A stretch of DNA of 64,000 bases from Acanthacorydalis orientalis (taxonomy: Eukaryota > Arthropoda > Insecta > Megaloptera > Corydalidae): contig CM068315.1 of the NCBI GenBank assembly GCA_034766995.1, forward strand, positions 51,866,162-51,930,161, written 5' to 3'. Position numbers and translations under genes: made by a program. The notes under the pieces were generated by a model. That model was not told the origin of the DNA, ran no database searches, and was given only the letters and a program-made list of their open reading frames with translations. Below, piece after piece: positions 60,509-64,000 of the stretch (the stretch's first letter is position 1; every line of letters begins with the position of its first letter).

Positions 60509-61997
60509 TCTTATTGTATGTTGGAAAATACATAATCGTAAATTGCATTCTGTATTCTTATTTTATCGTGCGTGAAATTTCTGTACATAATAACGCATTT
60601 TAAATTTTAACGAATGCCAGACTTTATTTATAATTGACGCTTCATCCGTCAGACTGAAATCTCATGCGATGCATATGGTAAATGTGTTAACGTGTTCCTA
60701 TACATTGAACTACATTACCTGGCTGTATCCATGCTGCTTTTCGTATATTAAATATTCATCAATTTGCAACGTTGACACTAGCACACAAGGGGAAAGTATA
60801 TGTGGTAAGTAATATTGACACTACGGGTGGTATATATAATAAAACCTCAAAAATAGAGTCTGCTGTCATAGTGAGCACGTAATGAAAAACTCGAGACTTT
60901 AATATTAGATATCAGGATACGAACGTTGTTCACAAAAAAAAAAAAAAAAATACGAATTCAACGCAAAAGTATTTACGATATTTATTTTTAAAGGAAAATG
61001 TTCACTACACGGAGATACTTTCTTGAATTTCTCTATATTTCATTGTCGTACAGTTTTAAGATTTATTAGAGAAAATAAATCTGTTGTTCTTTTTTAATTA
61101 ACAATGTATAGATTTTTAATTAAGTCGTAAATCACACAAAAGGATAACATGCTCGTAATAAGAGATGAAATAACAATTATAAAAATTATATTTTAAAAAT
61201 AAATACTAGAAGAACAATGCTATTTTTACGATAGGTAAATATTTTGCTTAATTAAATAGGATTTTTGTTTTAGTTTACTGTAATGATTAGCGTAAATTTG
61301 TATGAGTAAATAATAAGATAATAATACATTTGACTGAATCATGTCGGCGATTTTTAATATTTAGAAATTAACCTATATAATAGTTATTAAATATTTTTCG
61401 TCAGATATTAACAAATTATCAATTTTTTTAATAGAATGAAACATTTTTAATTTTGTTTATATTAAATATATATTTTTATAAAAACTAGTTTTGAACACTA
61501 TGATTGTATGAATATAAAACAGTTAAAATTTTAATTCATACACTAAATACTTAAATAAATGAGTTAACCAAAACGTTCTCATAAGATAAAATTCATTATT
61601 TACAACCATGAAATGTGATATTTTTTTATTATATAAAAATGTATATATATAAATAATATACGGGATGATTATTTAACGAATGAAATATTTTAAAAAACAG
61701 AACTATTTTTAAAATTTAATTTTGTCTAAGCATATTTAGATATTTTTTTTTTAAAAAAAAAATGTTTAGATGCTAATATTCTCTTCTTTTCTGATGGTTT
61801 CTTATAACCCACCATAAAGTGGTACTAAAATATTGTATTATTTTTTAGACGAATAATTGATATAAGTACAAGTTTAAAAACATATTTCAATAGATTTTCT
61901 TTACAATTAAAAAATATTTACAGAATGTTACCTTAATTCTTAAACTTATACATCCATAAATTGATAAATAAAATATGAGATCCCAACAGTATACCCT

Positions 61998-62001
<4 letters not shown>

Positions 62002-62044
<43 letters not shown>
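62002..62044. repeat. (TA)n array, 43 bp
   Basis: Uninterrupted. Confidence 0.95.
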
Positions 62045-62048
<4 letters not shown>

Positions 62049-62123
62049 CTTATTCATGATGTCTTTTTAATTGAACGTCAATTTGAAGTTCAAATCTCCC
62101 GATAGATTTATTACTGGAAATTT

Positions 62124-62157
62124 AATATCGTGTTTTTTCTCCACTAAACACGATATT
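62124..62157. repeat. Perfect 12-bp hairpin
   Basis: AATATCGTGTTT, ten-base loop, AAACACGATATT. It lies about 200 bases upstream of the candidate plus-strand first exon. Confidence 0.65.
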
Positions 62158-62304
62158 GAAATATAAACAGGATCAATAAAAACGTAATAAAAGGGCTTAA
62201 GTTCTGGATAGGTATTCGCATGTGAGGTATTACAAGTAGCTGTCACTTTAATCAATTATTTGATATGAAGCGTTGAAAGGCCCTTCAAGGTGATTAATCG
62301 TAGA

Positions 62305-62340
62305 CACCTGACAGGTGTGATGTATAAACGTAGACAGGTG
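62305..62340. promoter_or_regulatory. Cluster of three CAGGTG E-boxes
   Basis: CACCTG at 62305, CAGGTG at 62312 and CAGGTG at 62335. The first two form the palindrome CACCTGACAGGTG. CAGGTG is the core bound by Snail/Scratch/ZEB-type zinc fingers and some bHLH dimers. The cluster lies 20-55 bases upstream of the candidate start codon at 62361, which fits a regulatory role, but function is inferred. Confidence 0.35.
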
Positions 62341-62360
62341 CAGCTAGAACGGATGAGGCG

Positions 62361-62418
62361 ATGACGTCGCGCAAACCTTTACTCGGTGTATTGGATGATA
62401 TTGAATTTGTAAAGAAAG
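62361..62418 (+). CDS. Candidate first coding exon, plus strand
   Basis: An ATG with G at -3 opens 19 codons, MTSRKPLLGVLDDIEFVKK plus one base, and runs into AAAG|GTAAGA, a strong donor at 62419. Composition is balanced, unlike the AT-rich chance frames elsewhere. The frame would leave the exon in phase 1. A tiny upstream frame (ATG at 62353, three codons) stops overlapping the main start. Just upstream lie three CAGGTG/CACCTG boxes and a TATAAA at 62323. The peptide is not recognised, and an exon this short could arise by chance, so this is a candidate only. If real, its gene continues to the right of the window. Confidence 0.35.
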
Positions 62419-62493
62419 GTAAGAAGATGGATACAACGTTTTTTTCACTCAGGGTATGAATGAATGAGTTTGTTTTATAATAAAAAAAATATT

Positions 62494-62542
62494 ATCAGAG
62501 ATTTATCGATCAACGTTATAGTGTTTTGATAAACATTAATAA

Positions 62543-62595
<53 letters not shown>

Positions 62596-62610
62596 TATAA
62601 AATCTCTGAT
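62494..62610. repeat. 11-bp inverted repeat bracketing a (TA)n array
   Basis: ATCAGAGATTT (62494-62504) pairs perfectly with AAATCTCTGAT (62600-62610). The interval holds the array at 62549-62590. Confidence 0.7.
62549..62590. repeat. (TA)n array, 42 bp
   Basis: Inside an 11-bp inverted repeat. Confidence 0.95.
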
Positions 62611-62816
62611 ATGAATATACATAATAATTTAATTTGAAACACGTGACACAAGTAATTGCTTTCGGGGGTGTACTCGGCAGATTATTAATTGTGTATTAGA
62701 AACAGCACTGATTTGTAATAGCAATGTAATCTAAAGGTTTAAATTAATTATGTCTATAATAAACGTTCGGTGTATAAGTATAGATTTATCTTTTTTCTCT
62801 CATATTTCCTATACAA

Positions 62817-62870
<54 letters not shown>
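62817..62870. repeat. Compound (CA)n(TA)n array
   Basis: About 14 bases of CA followed by 40 bases of TA. Confidence 0.95.
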
Positions 62871-62872
<2 letters not shown>

Positions 62873-63454
62873 GTAATGTCAAATAAAAATGTCAATCTTC
62901 TCTTTGGGTAAAATTGAGATATTAAGATGCTTTTATTTTTTCAATAAAAAACCGATTGTAAAATTTTTTAATATTCTAATTTCAATGAAACATACAATAT
63001 TTTGAGTGAGACCAAATACTTTTTCTGATTCAAGTCTATTAATTTTATATAAAGACGGTCAATTACTATTGAATATAAATACATTTTGCACTAAAAATGA
63101 AATAATTTTTAAAAAATTAAGAATGAACAATGAGAAGTTTTTATTTATTTTATACTGCAATATTTTAAAATACAATTCAGTCTTATAAATTATCTGAAAT
63201 TAGATTTTTTCTCAAATTTCGGAAAAAAAATATAATTATATTAGATATTAGTTTTCTAACATTATTGACTTTCTGAAATTATTTATGCTTTTTGTAAAAG
63301 AATATCTGTCACAATATAGATCTGACATTGTGGCTAAAATTAACTTTCACAAATTAATTATTTTTTCATCCCAGAAATCAGAAAAAAATTACCTGATCAA
63401 AAATATTCAATAAATTATTATTAATCATTTTTTATTGTTGATTATGCATATTTC

Positions 63455-63533
63455 GTTGGGAATGCAATTGTATAAGTACAGAAGAATCTAACCTTAGATT
63501 TTTCTGAATTATTAAATATTCCGATTTTTTGTA
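63455..63533 (+). repeat. 79-bp direct repeat, copy A
   Basis: Begins GTTGGGAATGCAATTGTATA and continues with ACAGAAGAATCTAACCTTAG. It is nearly identical to 63734-63813, 279 bases downstream. A short (TA)n array (63535-63556) follows directly. Confidence 0.8.
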
Positions 63534-63733
63534 AATATATATATATATATATATATTGTTTCTTCTAAAAAGAGATGAAAAAATAATAGTTGTGTAATTA
63601 TTAAGTGATGTAAAATACCTTATAAAAATTTCCAATTGTAGATTTCTTTAAAACAATAACATTGATTAGTAATTAATATTGAAGAAAACTGTTTAAATGA
63701 TACCTTTATATATTTCTATACTATATATTCTTT

Positions 63734-63813
63734 GTTGGGAATGCAATCGTATAAGTACAGAAGAATCTAACCTTAGAATTTTCTGAATTATTGAATATTC
63801 TTACTTTTTGTAC
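63734..63813 (+). repeat. 79-bp direct repeat, copy B
   Basis: Partner of 63455-63533 with only a few differences, so the duplication is younger than most repeats in the window. Confidence 0.8.
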
Positions 63814-64000
63814 ATTTTTTTAACCAGAAAAAATGTTTGTGATTTCTGGAATAAAAAAAGAATTCGTTTATGAAAGATTACCTTTAATAACATGAAAATA
63901 TATTATGGAAAAAAAAACTATGGTATGATACAAAATCATGTAACTAATATTAATTTAGTTCTGAGTCAAGATGAAATAGTAATCATATACACCAGTCGAA

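Larger units (their letters stand above)
59290..62270. other. AT-rich spacer with the long inverted repeat
   Basis: A balanced patch at 60560-60900 has no recognised frame. T-then-A blocks at about 60175-60190 and 61747-61762. Confidence 0.45.
62620..64000. other. AT-rich, intron of the candidate plus-strand gene or spacer
   Basis: Contains the 79-bp direct repeats; otherwise featureless. Confidence 0.45.

Noticed and set aside
62067..62255. 62-codon minus-strand frame near the candidate plus-strand exon
   Set aside because: Crosses a perfect hairpin and resembles no protein family; treated as a chance frame.
1..64000. CRISPR arrays, operons, bacterial promoters, phage or viral genes
   Set aside because: Spliced exon, LINE relics and MITEs show nuclear animal DNA; the periodic repeats are dinucleotide arrays without spacers.

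Overview
The window reads as very AT-rich, microsatellite-dense nuclear DNA of an arthropod, most likely an insect. This rests on one animal-type LDL-receptor class A exon with eukaryotic splice sites, on RTE-type LINE fragments with the 'CATCATCATC...CCACTGCTGG' tail common in insects, and on relics of mariner, piggyBac, hAT, pogo-like and Helitron elements. No bacterial, organellar or viral gene was seen, and no rRNA or tRNA gene. Species cannot be named from the sequence.

Host genes. The only protein-coding piece I hold with high confidence is a 129-base exon on the minus strand (17417-17545). It has consensus splice sites at both ends, phase-1 introns on both sides, and encodes one complete six-cysteine LDLa module. 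No other recognisable exon lies near it, so most of the window is probably intron or flank of a minus-strand gene with very long introns. Weaker gene signals are a phase-compatible open segment at 14246-14362 (minus), a CpG-richer patch with a good minus-strand donor at 44828-45270, promoter-like patches at 48655-48790 and 50340-50720, and a candidate plus-strand first coding exon at 62361-62418.

Transposons. Left part: degraded RTE pieces (1258-1490, 1831-1917, 2905-3037), a pogo/Tigger-like MITE (3517-3914), mariner-derived copy 1 (5227-5682), a LINE 3' fragment (7650-7881), a mariner end (8286-8317), a probable tRNA-derived SINE (9480-9790) and a complete 299-bp piggyBac-type MITE (11976-12274). 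Middle: a Helitron end (17839-17928), hAT remnants (18234-18725), mariner copy 2 (19572-20043), a non-autonomous Helitron (24207-24614) and mariner copy 3 (39967-40526). Copy 3 carries a 45-bp TTAA-flanked insert. Right: a LINE endonuclease fragment (51488-51748) and a LINE reverse transcriptase fragment (59018-59281). All coding remnants are broken.

Repeats. (TA)n arrays, many of 40-76 bp, occur about once per kilobase and are the dominant feature. Several sit at the centre of inverted repeats, the best being a near-perfect pair of about 61-bp arms at 60250-60421. A 56-bp loopless palindrome lies at 43097-43152. Most short open frames in the window are chance reading through (TA)n, giving Tyr-Ile runs, or through AT-rich spacer.
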